Position numbers and translations under genes: made by a program
Source of the DNA: Dermatemys mawii
Taxonomy: Eukaryota > Chordata > Testudines > Dermatemydidae
Direction: 5' to 3'
DNA: 64,000 nt
Assembly: GCA_007922305.1 (NCBI GenBank)
Contig: ML677335.1
Coordinates: forward strand, 42,576,804-42,640,803
Notes under the pieces: model-generated
Told to the model about the DNA's origin: nothing
The model's database searches: none
Seen by the model: the letters and a program-made list of their open reading frames with translations, nothing else
Shown: positions 1-27,425 of the stretch, piece after piece
Layout: every line of letters begins with the position of its first letter
How positions within the stretch are numbered: the stretch's first letter is position 1

Positions 1-2534
1 AACATTGCTAGTGAATACACACCCTTGGTGATGTCTGCTTAGTCACTAATTAAAATTAGTTTAGCACCATGGAGGTAACTCAAAATAAAAGGTTACAATA
101 AAAGCTCTACCAGTTAAGATACTCAGATCCTAGATCAAATTAAGTGATCCTAGGTGTGTTTTAGGGATCCAAAGAAGCCTGTCTTTGGAATTATGGAGAC
201 AATGGATTTACTGTATCTAAGTCACCTTCAAAAAAGGTAGAGCCACAACTTTTAGGCTGACTGTAAATAAGTCTCCCTTTTTTACAGAGCAATGTTGGTA
301 TGCTCTGCACACCATACAGGAATAGAAAGAGTTCCAGACACAAAATTACATTGTAGTATGCTGGCTCATATCTGCAGCCAAGGAAGAATTAAAACCACAC
401 CTAGAGTCCATTTCAGGCCTTTTCTCAGGGATTCAAGCTTTTTTTTTTTCTTCTGTATAAAACTGATAACAAATCCACAACTCAAGCCTGTCTCTTCCTC
501 TGACTCAAGGACTCCTGCTGGACTCTCCTCACTCCCGGCAGCTCTTCCCCAGTACTCATATAGGCCATATGCCTGAGAGTTACCATATTCCAAGACCTGT
601 CATAGGAGCCAACCTGCTTTCTCTAGCTTTCCCCCGTCCCAGGATCTCGTGCAACACACACCATTCTGCTCCATGCAGCTATCTTCCCAGCTAGGCTACT
701 TGCTGCTTTTACAAACCACCTGATCAGCCTCTGCTGGGAAGTAGCTTAAAAAGTCAGGGGTAAGGCTGGATGCCAACTCCCCCTAAAGGATCAGTTCCTC
801 AGGAGATAACAAAATATCATTTAAATTAGACAGTAAATATTTTTAAATATCATTGTTTGCATGAATTGATGAAGCCTTATCAGCTCAAGATGACAAATAT
901 TTGGGTTAGGGAACGTGTTTACAAACTTAAGACTTAATTTAGAGAACAAACTGTAGCAAGGACTACCTGGGTCAGTTAGTGAGCATCATGCTGGTGCCCA
1001 TTAGTTTGCAACAACTGGGATGTAAATTCTAACACACCACCTACACGAGCCCTAGGTTCTCCAGCAACTCAACTCAACCTCTTATAATAGTGTTGCTTTT
1101 CCAATGCAAGCCCCAGTACAATGCTCTCCCATCAATTCATTGCTGTGGCATATATTTCAAAACAATTCTTATGGTCTTAGTTTAATATAGGCTTAAAAAA
1201 AAAAAAAACGAACCACAAACATTTTTTGGGAATTTTCAAAATGGTTTTACAAGTATTACAATGGACACTTTATTGCTTGCACTAAACAAGAATGCAATAA
1301 ATTTATTTAACGTTTATAAGAGTTTCAGAAACCCTGTTAGAAGAGTTCAAAAATTTCATGCTTTGAGTGATTCACTTCCAATTCTTATCTCTAAGTTATG
1401 TCAGTCAGGCTCCTTATCAAACTTACCTTTAAAATATAAAAGCTTTAAATACATATTGTCATGTTTGTTTTCTACCATTAAGAGGCATAATTTGTTTTTT
1501 AATCATAGAGGAGCAAACAAATACAAGTATGAAACTTCTCTGCCTGTTTTATAGGAAAGCATGAGAAATATGAGTGAATTAGACAAGGACAAGAAGTCAA
1601 TGATAAAACTAACTTTTCTTTTTTTTCCTTCTGCTGAGGAACTGATTCTGGGTCCAATACTTCCATTAACAACTGAGGGGATAGAATGGAGATTACACTA
1701 AATGTTGAACATATTTATACAACATGAAGTCAAGAATGAATTGTGACTACTTTGAACAATAGGATTAACCCGTTCAGTACTCATTAAAAACAAAACAGAA
1801 GCAAGAAACAGCAGCAGCTGGAAGAAGATGAATTTATGTGGAAGTAACCAGGGAGAGAGCTTGGTGACTGGAGCACTATTAATAGCTGAAGCTTTCTAAG
1901 CCAGGCAATGGGAGAGCTGAAGTTGCATCTGCCACTTCACAGCACAAGGAACCTTCATGCCACCAATGGGACATAGGTGGTGATACTGGTGGTAAAGTGG
2001 CAGGCCTGTTTGGAGGAGTTGTGGAAGTGTTGTAGAATACGTCAAGAGGACAATCCGTGTGATCAAACAGTTTCTGCTCTTAAGTAGCACATCAGAACTA
2101 CATTAAATACCACAAGCCAGAAAATTAAAGAAACAGGTCAAACAAAAATCCATTAAAAATAGGACCTTGTTCCTAAGGGGGATTTAGGGGTGGAGCGAGA
2201 GAAATCCATGAAAATGCAATACTGGATTATATCAGGGGTATCATATGAACCAAGCCAAATATTTGTTGTACATGTAGCTATCTGCTTAGGTTAATATGAA
2301 GAAATCAGAGGCGAGCAATAAGTGAAAAAGTTTGGAAAATACAAAATCTTTAAGGTTAAGGGAAGAGATGATGTACAGCCTATATTAGATAAACTGATGG
2401 TTACCATCAAATACATAAATAGATGTTGAAGAGGACACTGTAATTGTTTTCAGTCAGCAAGGGCTGAAATAAGCCTCACAACAGTGCTGGAAGAATCAAC
2501 TCGATGCATTAGAGATCTTTTCTGGCATGAGATC
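1..2534. other. ADK intron sequence, no gene recognised
   Basis: AT-rich, non-coding sequence downstream of the shared ADK exon in the ADK direction (minus strand). The open frames here are short and lack splice context or recognisable protein similarity. A poly-A run lies near 1,195-1,208. No further ADK exon was found, which fits the very long introns known for this gene. Confidence 0.6.
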
Positions 2535-3245
2535 GCAATACCAAAAAGTGACAGAGTCGTGTGGCACCTTAAAAAATAACTAAAGTATGAGAGCATAAGC
2601 TTTCGTGGGCTAATACCCACTTCGTCCGATGCATGCAGTGGAAGTATCCAGGGGCAGGAACTAAGTATCCTGCCCCTGGATNNNNNNNNNNNNNNNNNNN
2701 NNNNNNNNNNNNNNNNNNNNNNNNNNNNNNNNNNNNNNNNNNNNNNNNNNNNNNNNNNNNNNNNNNNNNNNNNNNNNNNNNNNNNNNNNNNNNNNNNNNN
2801 NNNNNNNNNNNNNNNNNNNNNNNNNNNNNNNNNNNNNNNNNNNNNNNNNNNNNNNNNNNNNNNNNNNNNNNNNNNNNNNNNNNNNNNNNNNNNNNNNNNN
2901 NNNNNNNNNNNNNNNNNNNNNNNNNNNNNNNNNNNNNNNNNNNNNNNNNNNNNNNNNNNNNNNNNNNNNNNNNNNNNNNNNNNNNNNNNNNNNNNNNNNN
3001 NNNNNNNNNNNNNNNNNNNNNNNNNNNNNNNNNNNNNNNNNNNNNNNNNNNNNNNNNNNNNNNNNNNNNNNNNNNNNNNNNATCCAGGGGCAGGATACTT
3101 AGTTCCTGCCCCTGGATACTTCCACTGCATGCATCGGACGAAGTGGGTATTAGCCCATGAAAGCTTATGCTCTCATACTTCAGTTAGTCTTTAAGGTGCC
3201 ACAGGACTCTGTCACTTCTGCAATTCCAGACTAACACGGTTAACT
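2535..3245. repeat. Large inverted-repeat element around an assembly gap
   Basis: The bases on either side of the gap are reverse complements of each other over about 140 bases per side. Both arms carry the phrase that reads GGTGCCACAGGACTCTGT in one orientation, then the AAGCTTATGCTCTCATAC stretch, then the unit GGGGCAGGAACTAAGTATC. The same arm sequence without the inner unit recurs at about 23,674-23,839, so this is a copy of a dispersed palindromic element. The inner GGGGCAGG unit is itself part-palindromic and probably continues as a minisatellite into the gap. I do not recognise the formal family name. Confidence 0.75.
2682..3081. other. Assembly gap (400 N)
   Basis: Exactly 400 undetermined bases. 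The round number suggests an estimated or placeholder size. The reading frames that appear to cross it on both strands are artefacts of the flanking inverted repeat. Confidence 0.98.
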
Positions 3246-3374
3246 CTCTGATTCAATACTAAGAAGAGTAAAGTTAAGAACTTGCATTAAGCAGGTACTT
3301 AATTACATGCTGCATTTCTAGAATTAACTATCAGCAATATTTAGGAAATTAATGTGAAAATATCTTTATACTTA

Positions 3375-20334
<16,960 letters not shown>

Positions 20335-23059
20335 CTTCATGCTCAGTGTATCTAGCAGGCGCGCAGCCCCGGCCTCGTCACGATCCTCTTGTGGCAGCGG
20401 CTCAGCTTCCAACCAGGGCAGCAAGCGGCAGCGGGGGAGGAGGGGCGCAGAGGGGACCACAGAGCGCCTGATTCAAGAGCTGTCGGGAGCGGGGTATCCA
20501 CTTTTAAAATAAGGTGGCAGTTGCTGAATAAGTGCAGCAGCCTTTATTGCTGGAGAATCATATCGCCTTGGGCATTTGATACAAAGCCCCTCGTTCTTTG
20601 TCATGCAAATAATGACCTGGCTTAAATGAACTGGCCACTGAGGTCACATTGTAATGCACGGGCTGCCAAACTCAAAGCGGCTCCAGCGTGGCATGATTTG
20701 TTGCAGATTTACAGGCGAGTCAAACATACAGTCTTGCACGGATGAAGGCAGTCCCATAGACACCTGTGCGTGTGGCTGGGGGAGGAGACATGCGTTGTGT
20801 TGGGTCCTCACAGCCATATTTGCCACTGCTTCTGCGGGAGTGGGGTCGCTGTGCCGAGTGTGAGAGGGGGCTCGGGGAGCTGCAGGTGAATATGTCTGAG
20901 CCCCAGAGTGCTATTGTCTTCGCTGGTTTTTTAAAATGTTATTGTGATAGCTGGAGGAGCTGCTGCTTTTGGGAAAAGATGTGGACAGTTCTTTGTTCTG
21001 CAGACATTTGTGTGACTCTGAAAGTGCAGGGCACTCATCCCACCCTGTCCCTCAGAATTTATTACCTTTATATTGGTTCATATTTGCGAAGTGGGTGGCG
21101 GCTATGAAGTACTAAGTATTTATGTTAACAATAGAATCCTGGCTGTCGTAAAGCCAAGTAAGGTGCGGTGAGGTGGGGTTTTGTGGGGAGTGTTCGGGAG
21201 AAATCGAAAGTGTGTTATCTTTTGTATGTCGCTTTCTAGTTCTTCCAGTTGTGCTAGGTAAGATCTCCTGTCTGGTTAAACACTTATTTTAATGAAAAAA
21301 TTTTAAAACGCCCCAAGTCTTAGAGACCCACTTAAGTTTCACTAAGCAACTCCGTTAACTTTACAAAATTTAAAACTAATTTCAGTCTATGTAACTGTTC
21401 CCTTCTTCCCTCCATAAATTGTGCTGTAATGAGATTTAATGTCTGATTCTGTTTTAATTTGCTATGCAGTGAGCCTTTAGGTTTCAGGTTGGATTTCATT
21501 CATAAGAATTATCTTTATTACTACACAGTTGTAGCTTTGGATCTTGGAAGCTTTTCTCTTACAGCAGAGAAATGAGTTGTTACTGTCCTGATATGGCTCA
21601 GCTGTTATACTTCAATCATTGTATGAAACCTCTTCATCCAAGCATAGGTTTGTTTCAGAGTTTAAATGTGATACTATCACAGTTATCATATTCAGGTTCT
21701 TGTTCATGATAGCATTTTAAAACTGAGAATGGGAGAGTGTGTGTGTGTGTATACATATAAACTCTATATTTAGGGTTCATTTTCTTAACAGACTTCACTT
21801 AATTCTGAATCTCTGATTTTTAATAACTAAGTTTGAAATAAACACTAGACTTGTGTGGGACAGAAATATATTTTGGCTTGCAGTGTGTGTTTAAAAGTTC
21901 ATTTTAGAGTTATGGGGAGTGTTTGTTTTTATTGTCTGAAGTGAGTGAGAAGCAAGTGTACATAGAAAAACTCTTTCAATTTTAATAGGCTGTTTCAGAA
22001 GTCAAGTAAGGACTTTATTAAAAACAAGTCTCTAACAGCCACACCTCTGTGTATTTCACAAAAGTAGTCACATAACCTTTCAAAAACAGTACAATCCAGA
22101 AGCTTGATATTAAGGAAATGTTACATTATATTAAGCAAAGTGGTCTGTTATGTCAAGATGGTGAAAGTTTACTTTATCATTATTTATAAAGCATCTAAGT
22201 TTTCTAGGCCCATTATAGATCACTAAATACATATCCCCTGAACTGCAAAAATTTTAATCTAAATTTTATATACATCTGTATAAGTGATGTGAGCAATGAT
22301 ATGAGAACAGGAAGATAGGAGAGGAGTTACAATAGGATAGTCATGTGGCTAGCTAGGTTTGTTACATGTCTTAGAGGTTCCAAGTAACTTTTTGGCTTTG
22401 CCTTTTAGTTGTTTATGAACAGTCAGGGAACAATATTTTGTTTAACACGTGGTTTCTCTGAAGCTTTTTCTAAGCTAGGAAATGTAACAGTTGCTGATAA
22501 TGCGTCAGCAATTGGTACAGTTGAACCAGTACTGAAAGTAGCTTAACTGCAAGTGGATGTTGTATATACCTGGGGAAACCTATCAGAAGGTTTCCCATCC
22601 TTACTAACATCTATTTAATTGCATTGATGTTGGGAACACCAGAGTGTATATACAGCGCAGTTTTTAGCAGCCCTTTTCAGGACCATGAGAGGCTTGCTCT
22701 GAGATGATTTAATGGATGGATGTAAAAAAACCTCCTAGCATCTTGTCTGTGATTGGTGGTCCCTGCACGACAGTCTCCATCAGTAGTAGCACCAGTAAGA
22801 ATTTTTTTGTAAGAATCCTTCATGTACACAGCCTTAATACTAGTTTCAAAGTCAGCTTTCTGTGTTTAGTTCCTTTTTTTTTTTATTGCTTTGTGTTCCA
22901 TCCCAGTAGCCCCACTTGACTCCAGCTCAGAGTGGGTTCCTCCCATACCCTGAGCCAAATATGTAGATGTTGAGACATTTGCTCATATGTAAAACTTAGA
23001 GTCTGAAAAAAAAAAAAGGGGGGGGGGGGGAGAAGAGGATTCCTATATTACACACCCCC

Positions 23060-23160
23060 CTCTGAGGTACTAAGTGACTTGCTGACAATCACACAGTCTA
23101 TAGAAGAGCTGGGAATTGAACTCGCATTTCCTGAATCCCAGAGCCTTAACCACAGGGTAA
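23060..23160. mobile_element. MIR/CORE-SINE-like fragment
   Basis: The stretch TGAGGTACTAAGTGACTTGC, then CACACAGTCTATAGAAGAGCT, then GAACTCGCATTTCCTGAATC resembles the conserved core of amniote MIR-type SINEs. There the usual words are GTGACTTGCCCAAGGTCACACAGC and GAACCCAGG. Fragment only, with no Pol III boxes assigned. Confidence 0.6.
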
Positions 23161-23673
23161 CTGTGTATTTAAATCTGTCTCTCATTATGTTGTCTCAGTA
23201 ATGCTTTTTAACCTTAAGAGTAAATGTGATTGCTTAAGAATTGCTGTGTGGTAACTGCTACCAGTACCTAGTTCATAACACTCAGAGAAAAAGCACAACA
23301 TAGGTGATGGCCTTTAGGCAGACTGGCTTGTTGGGGATTGTGATGGGTTCAATCACAGCAATCCCCTTTGGATTGTCATTTGATGTGCTGAAATTACCTT
23401 CAGTCAGTTTTCCCTGCCAGCTTGGGACTTCCAGAACCCTGTCTTGTTGAGCCAGACACACGAGCATGCTGCAACACAGATCTAGGGTCTGGATCACACT
23501 CCCAAAGCTGCAGGCTTTAAGTGAAAACAGCTCAACACGTTACCTGTCTCCAGCATCTAGACACCCAGTTCCTAAGGGGATCCAAACTCCAAATAAATCA
23601 GTTTTACTCTGTATAAAGCTTATACAGGGTAAACTCAAATTGTCCACCCTCTATAACACAGAGATATCAAGAA

Positions 23674-23839
23674 TCAGAGGGGTAGCTGTGTTAGTCTGGA
23701 ATTGTAGAAGTGACAGAGTCCTGTGGCACCTTAAAGACTAACTAAAGTTTTAGAGCATAAGCTTGCATCCGATGAAGTGGGTATTAGCCCACGAAAGCTT
23801 ATGCTCTAAAACTTTAGTTAGTCTTTAAGGTGCCACAGA
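23674..23839. repeat. Palindromic interspersed repeat
   Basis: GGTAGCTGTGTTAGTCTGGA leads into GTGGCACCTTAAAGACTAAC, and the following segment returns as its own reverse complement up to GTCTTTAAGGTGCCACAG. The hinge is near GATGAAGTGGGTATTAGCCC. It shares the arms of the gap-flanking repeat at 2,535-3,245 but lacks the GGGGCAGG minisatellite. Confidence 0.88.
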
Positions 23840-24000
23840 GAGAGATGTATAACTGTTTGCTCCCCTGGGTTATCATCACTTCAGGTTTATTAATAAACAA
23901 AAGTATAAAAAGTAGGATATGCAGCAAGATTTCACTCATGCATATTCCAAATGCAACCTGTTGAATATAAAGTAGGTTTTGGACTGACAGACTTACAGAG

Positions 24001-24310
24001 GGACCACGTCGGTGAGTCAGTATCTTTTACTGGACCAGATTTGTTGCGGAAGAGAAGCTTTTGAACTCTACAAAGTTGTTCTTCAGGTGTGGGAAAGATA
24101 ATTAGTGTTTTGTGGCTGAATATAAGGTGGGAACAGTGTGAAACATATACAAGAAACCATTCAGAATGAAGCAGGCAATGAATATCTCTGTGGTTGTAGG
24201 ATGGAGAGTTAATGGGTTACAGGTTCTTGTAATATAAAATCATGGTCTCTGTTGAATCAATGATATTGGTTATGAACAGAATCTCCCAGGCTTGTTTTTG
24301 ATGGTTAGCA
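24001..24310. mobile_element. Old interspersed repeat fragment
   Basis: GAGTCAGTATCTTTTACTGG, then GAAGCTTTTGAACTCTACAA, then GTTCTTCAGGTGTGGGAAAG match a word order I associate with a repeat common in reptile genomes. Family and ends not determined. Confidence 0.45.
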
Positions 24311-25487
24311 CAGATTTCCTTTGAGAATGAGGACAGCGTTTAGATATGGAGTGATCATTTACAGGGTCTCCTTCTAAACACTTGAAACTGGCATGCAGCA
24401 GATTAAATCTTTCAATTTTTTTTTTTAAACAGTGGTAAAACACACTGATTAAAGTGAATCAAATGGATATTGAAATTCCTGTTAGTCTCTGGGAGCTGGG
24501 ATGTTTAATGTTGTTTGACACCCACACAAATCATGAATACACATCTTTACCTATTTGCAACTCAATGGGTTTTAAATGCTATTCAGTTTAATACACGAAC
24601 GTTTTCTCCCCCAGAAAACAAGGACCCCACATCACTTTTTAGAACTACTTACTCCTTTGTGTACTTTTGTTTCAAGGAGAAAAAAATCTCTAAATGTTCT
24701 GCAGCTGCTGGATAGTTACCAGTCCTGAATGTAGCTTGAGTTCGTGGCTTGGATTCGCAGCTTGGGTTCGTACCTTGTGGCAGCTAACTGGACAGGAAAG
24801 CTGGGCACAAGGAAGGGCTGGATCTCTGTTGGGCGTGCATCGATGCCCTTCGATGTGTGTAAGGCTTCTGCAGATTGTAGGATTATTTCCCATATTTTGT
24901 TCAAAATCTTCCCATTCTGTCTCCATCCAAACATGACTCATTCATACAGATGTCTTTACCACATCTATAACAAATTCTGTCAGATACATCATCCCTGTCC
25001 TTTCAGTACCTGAAAATATCTTGTATTAATAGACACTGTAACCTAACTCAACTGTTTTTCTGCTTGGATTCATTTGTGAATACATCTTAGAAACACATCC
25101 TAAATACCTCCATAAGTTTCTAGGTTGTAACTGGGAAGACTAACTTTAAATCAGCATTTATCATCATGTCTTGGCTGCTTTTTCCCCACCATTTCCCCTG
25201 GAACACTTTTTCCAGTCACTTAATGTTTGTCTACCCACTGATTCATCCCTTTATTTAAAAACCAAACCAAAAAACCTCTTACTTCTAATTGGAAGAGAGA
25301 TTTCTAACATTGGCAGTTTTAGAAGTAAGGATTCTGTAGCTGTCTCCATTAGAGGTCTGAAATTCTTTTCCAGGCAGCCCTTAATATTATTATAGCACTT
25401 AATGTTATTGGTGTGCAAACTTGATTTCTTGTGTCTTGAACTGCCCATCCCTTTACCAGACAGTAAAAGTCTGTTATTCCTTTAAGG

Positions 25488-25965
25488 CAGAGGTACTTAA
25501 ACTGTGGTCTGTGGAAGAATGAGAATGAAGGGCCACCCATCTAATTAGTGGACCCATGCAGGTGTGGCAGGGGAATAGGAAGTAGGTGGGAGACAGCAGT
25601 GGGGTAAGAAGAGGGGGTGGCAGGAATTTGGGGTGTGCAGGGCTGTGGCAGGCAGAAAGAGGTGACTTTCCCCAGCTGGGGGTCTGTCGAGGTGGAAGAG
25701 ACACCCCACCTCCTTCCCAGCCCCAGCTTGGGGCTGCCGCAGCAGGAGAGAGAGGGCTCATCCATCTCATTAGACAGGTAAGACTACTGATACTAAACTA
25801 TGAGTTGTGTGTGCTTCCCCCCGCCCCCTTTATATAGCACTTTTATTCAAAGCACTTTACAATCATTAGCTAATCATTAGCTAATTTGGAAAGATGAAAA
25901 CATCCACCAAGACCCTCAAATTTCAAGTCATCCACAGAACAAAGAAAAAGGTTTGACAAACACCG
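25488..25965. mobile_element. hAT (Charlie-like) non-autonomous element with 8-bp duplication
   Basis: A perfect 8-bp direct repeat CTTTAAGG flanks the element (25,480-25,487 and 25,966-25,973), the hallmark target duplication of hAT transposons. The left end CAGAGGTACTTAAACTGTGG matches the usual CAGNGGTNCTCAAACT-type terminus. The right end GTTTGACAAACACCG is its degraded inverse. The interior is partly G-rich, giving spurious open frames at about 25,541-25,837. Confidence 0.88.
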
Positions 25966-26551
25966 CTTTAAGGGAATAATATGCTAGTTAAGTACTTTAA
26001 ATAGTTACTCGAACACGTCATTTTAAACAAACTAGGTTAGATAAAATCGTAAAACTTTGAGAGCATAAGTACTGAGGCATAAGAGTCAAATGTTTAAGAA
26101 AGAGACTGGTTAAGACTCTTACTAATATCTTCTTTAAATTATTTTAGGTGCAAAGCAAACTTTCACCCCATGCTCTTGCAGATAAGACCAAGCTTTGAGG
26201 TTTGAACTCCTCCCCCTGAGTCCAATGACCATTTTGTCTTGGGTGCAAAGAATGAGGTGGGCATTTAGGAGGATGTCCTTGTGGGCTGTTTGTCCCTTAT
26301 TTTTATAGTTTCAGTTCCTCTCTTGAAAATCATTTCCAGCTGAGAGCAAAGAGACAAAGCATGTATATAGAAGGATGATAAACCCTGCTGGTTTTTTCCA
26401 CCTGTTTGAACCTCCCTTTTCCCTCCCTGCTGGATGATCATTTATTGCTTAAATGCAAATTAAGGCAAGCACACATTCCTTCCTTTGTTTAGGATAGATC
26501 AGAATTCTGCTTGGACAGTGCTGTGGGGTTTAGAACTTGTATTAATATCAT

Positions 26552-26665
26552 ACAGGGGACTCAAAACTTCACATACAACATTGCCACAGATTTTACCAGG
26601 ACAATACTGACCAGCAAATTAAGTTTTCAAAGGATACTTCACAAGGCATGCTTTGTACTAAGATG
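26552..26665. repeat. Dispersed repeat, copy 1
   Basis: AACATTGCCACAGATTTTACCAGGACAAT... through GTTTTCAAAGGATACTTCAC and AAGGCATGCTTTGTACTAAG recurs at about 44,470-44,560 with moderate divergence. Probably a fragment of one repeat family, unidentified. Confidence 0.7.
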
Positions 26666-26679
26666 ATGATATAATAGTG

Positions 26680-27425
26680 TTAAGGGTGGGTGTAGTGGGG
26701 CAGCTGCCCCACTCCTGCAAAAAAGGGGGTTAAAACAGCCCTGCGGAGGGCTGTGGCCAGGGAAAGGCAGCCCAGCAGAGGGCTGCAACTGAAAGCAGCT
26801 AGGGCAGAGCACCCATAGCTCTGACTGGGTCAGTTAGGGCCCAGCAAGCCCTGGTAAGGGCTCAGTGTGGAGCTCAATCACAGGGATGGGGTCTCCTCTG
26901 TCTGTAGAGGCAGACAGGCCTGGCTGCTGGGAACTTGAGTAGGTACCTAGAGTGGTGCAGAGCTGGGGCAAGGCAAGAGGAGCTGAGGAAGCTCTGGCGT
27001 GGAAACCCCCAGGCTGCAGGGCCTAGGAGATGGCCCAACAAAGGGTACTGGGATTGCAGGGGGCAGCCCATGGTTCTAGAGGTAGAGGCAGCAGGCCAAC
27101 CCCCCTTGCCAGTGATGAATGGCAATGATAGTGCAGTCTACCCCAAATAAGGGGGGCAAGTGCCTAGACTGAGCCAAGGTGGGGATGGGGGTGTGTTCCC
27201 TGGGGAGGGGAGACCCCAAGACTGTGGGGGTATTGCTGGGCTGCAGCACCCTAGGGAAGAGGGCCTCGGGTCCAGGGAGGGACACAGGCAGCAGCAAGTG
27301 AGACTATAGCCTGCAGAGAGGGCTCTAGAGCTGGAAGACTAGCTAATTCCCTGGATGACCAGTGGGAGGCACCGCAGGGTGAGTCCCCACCCTGCTATAG
27401 TGGGGAAAACAAGGGTGTAGTCTCT
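26680..27425. repeat. G-rich, strand-biased probable repeat
   Basis: The plus strand is strongly enriched in G over C (GGGCAGAGCACC, GGAAGAGGGCCTCGGG, GGGGAGGGGAGACC). The block starts near GTAGTGGGGCAGCTGCCCCA and ends near GAGTCCCCACCCTGCTATAG. It reads like an old retroelement or LTR fragment, but I cannot name it. Small open frames inside (26,874-27,297) are not convincing genes. Confidence 0.4.

Larger units (their letters stand above)
20521..25487. other. AP3M1 5' intron (first part), no coding exon recognised
   Basis: This should hold the non-coding first exon of AP3M1 and the start of its long first intron. Possible donors are CTGCAG/GTGAAT at 20,885-20,891 and GCTAG/GTAAGA at 21,253-21,263, but neither can be chosen without transcript data. 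A (GT)n run lies near 21,739-21,752 and a poly-A/poly-G run at about 23,008-23,031. A MIR/CORE-SINE-like piece lies near 23,060-23,160. Small open frames are not gene-like. Confidence 0.5.

Noticed and set aside
2450..3160. Open frames of 226 and 175 residues across the N gap
   Set aside because: They consist mostly of undetermined residues and are symmetrical because the flanks are inverted repeats. No protein evidence.
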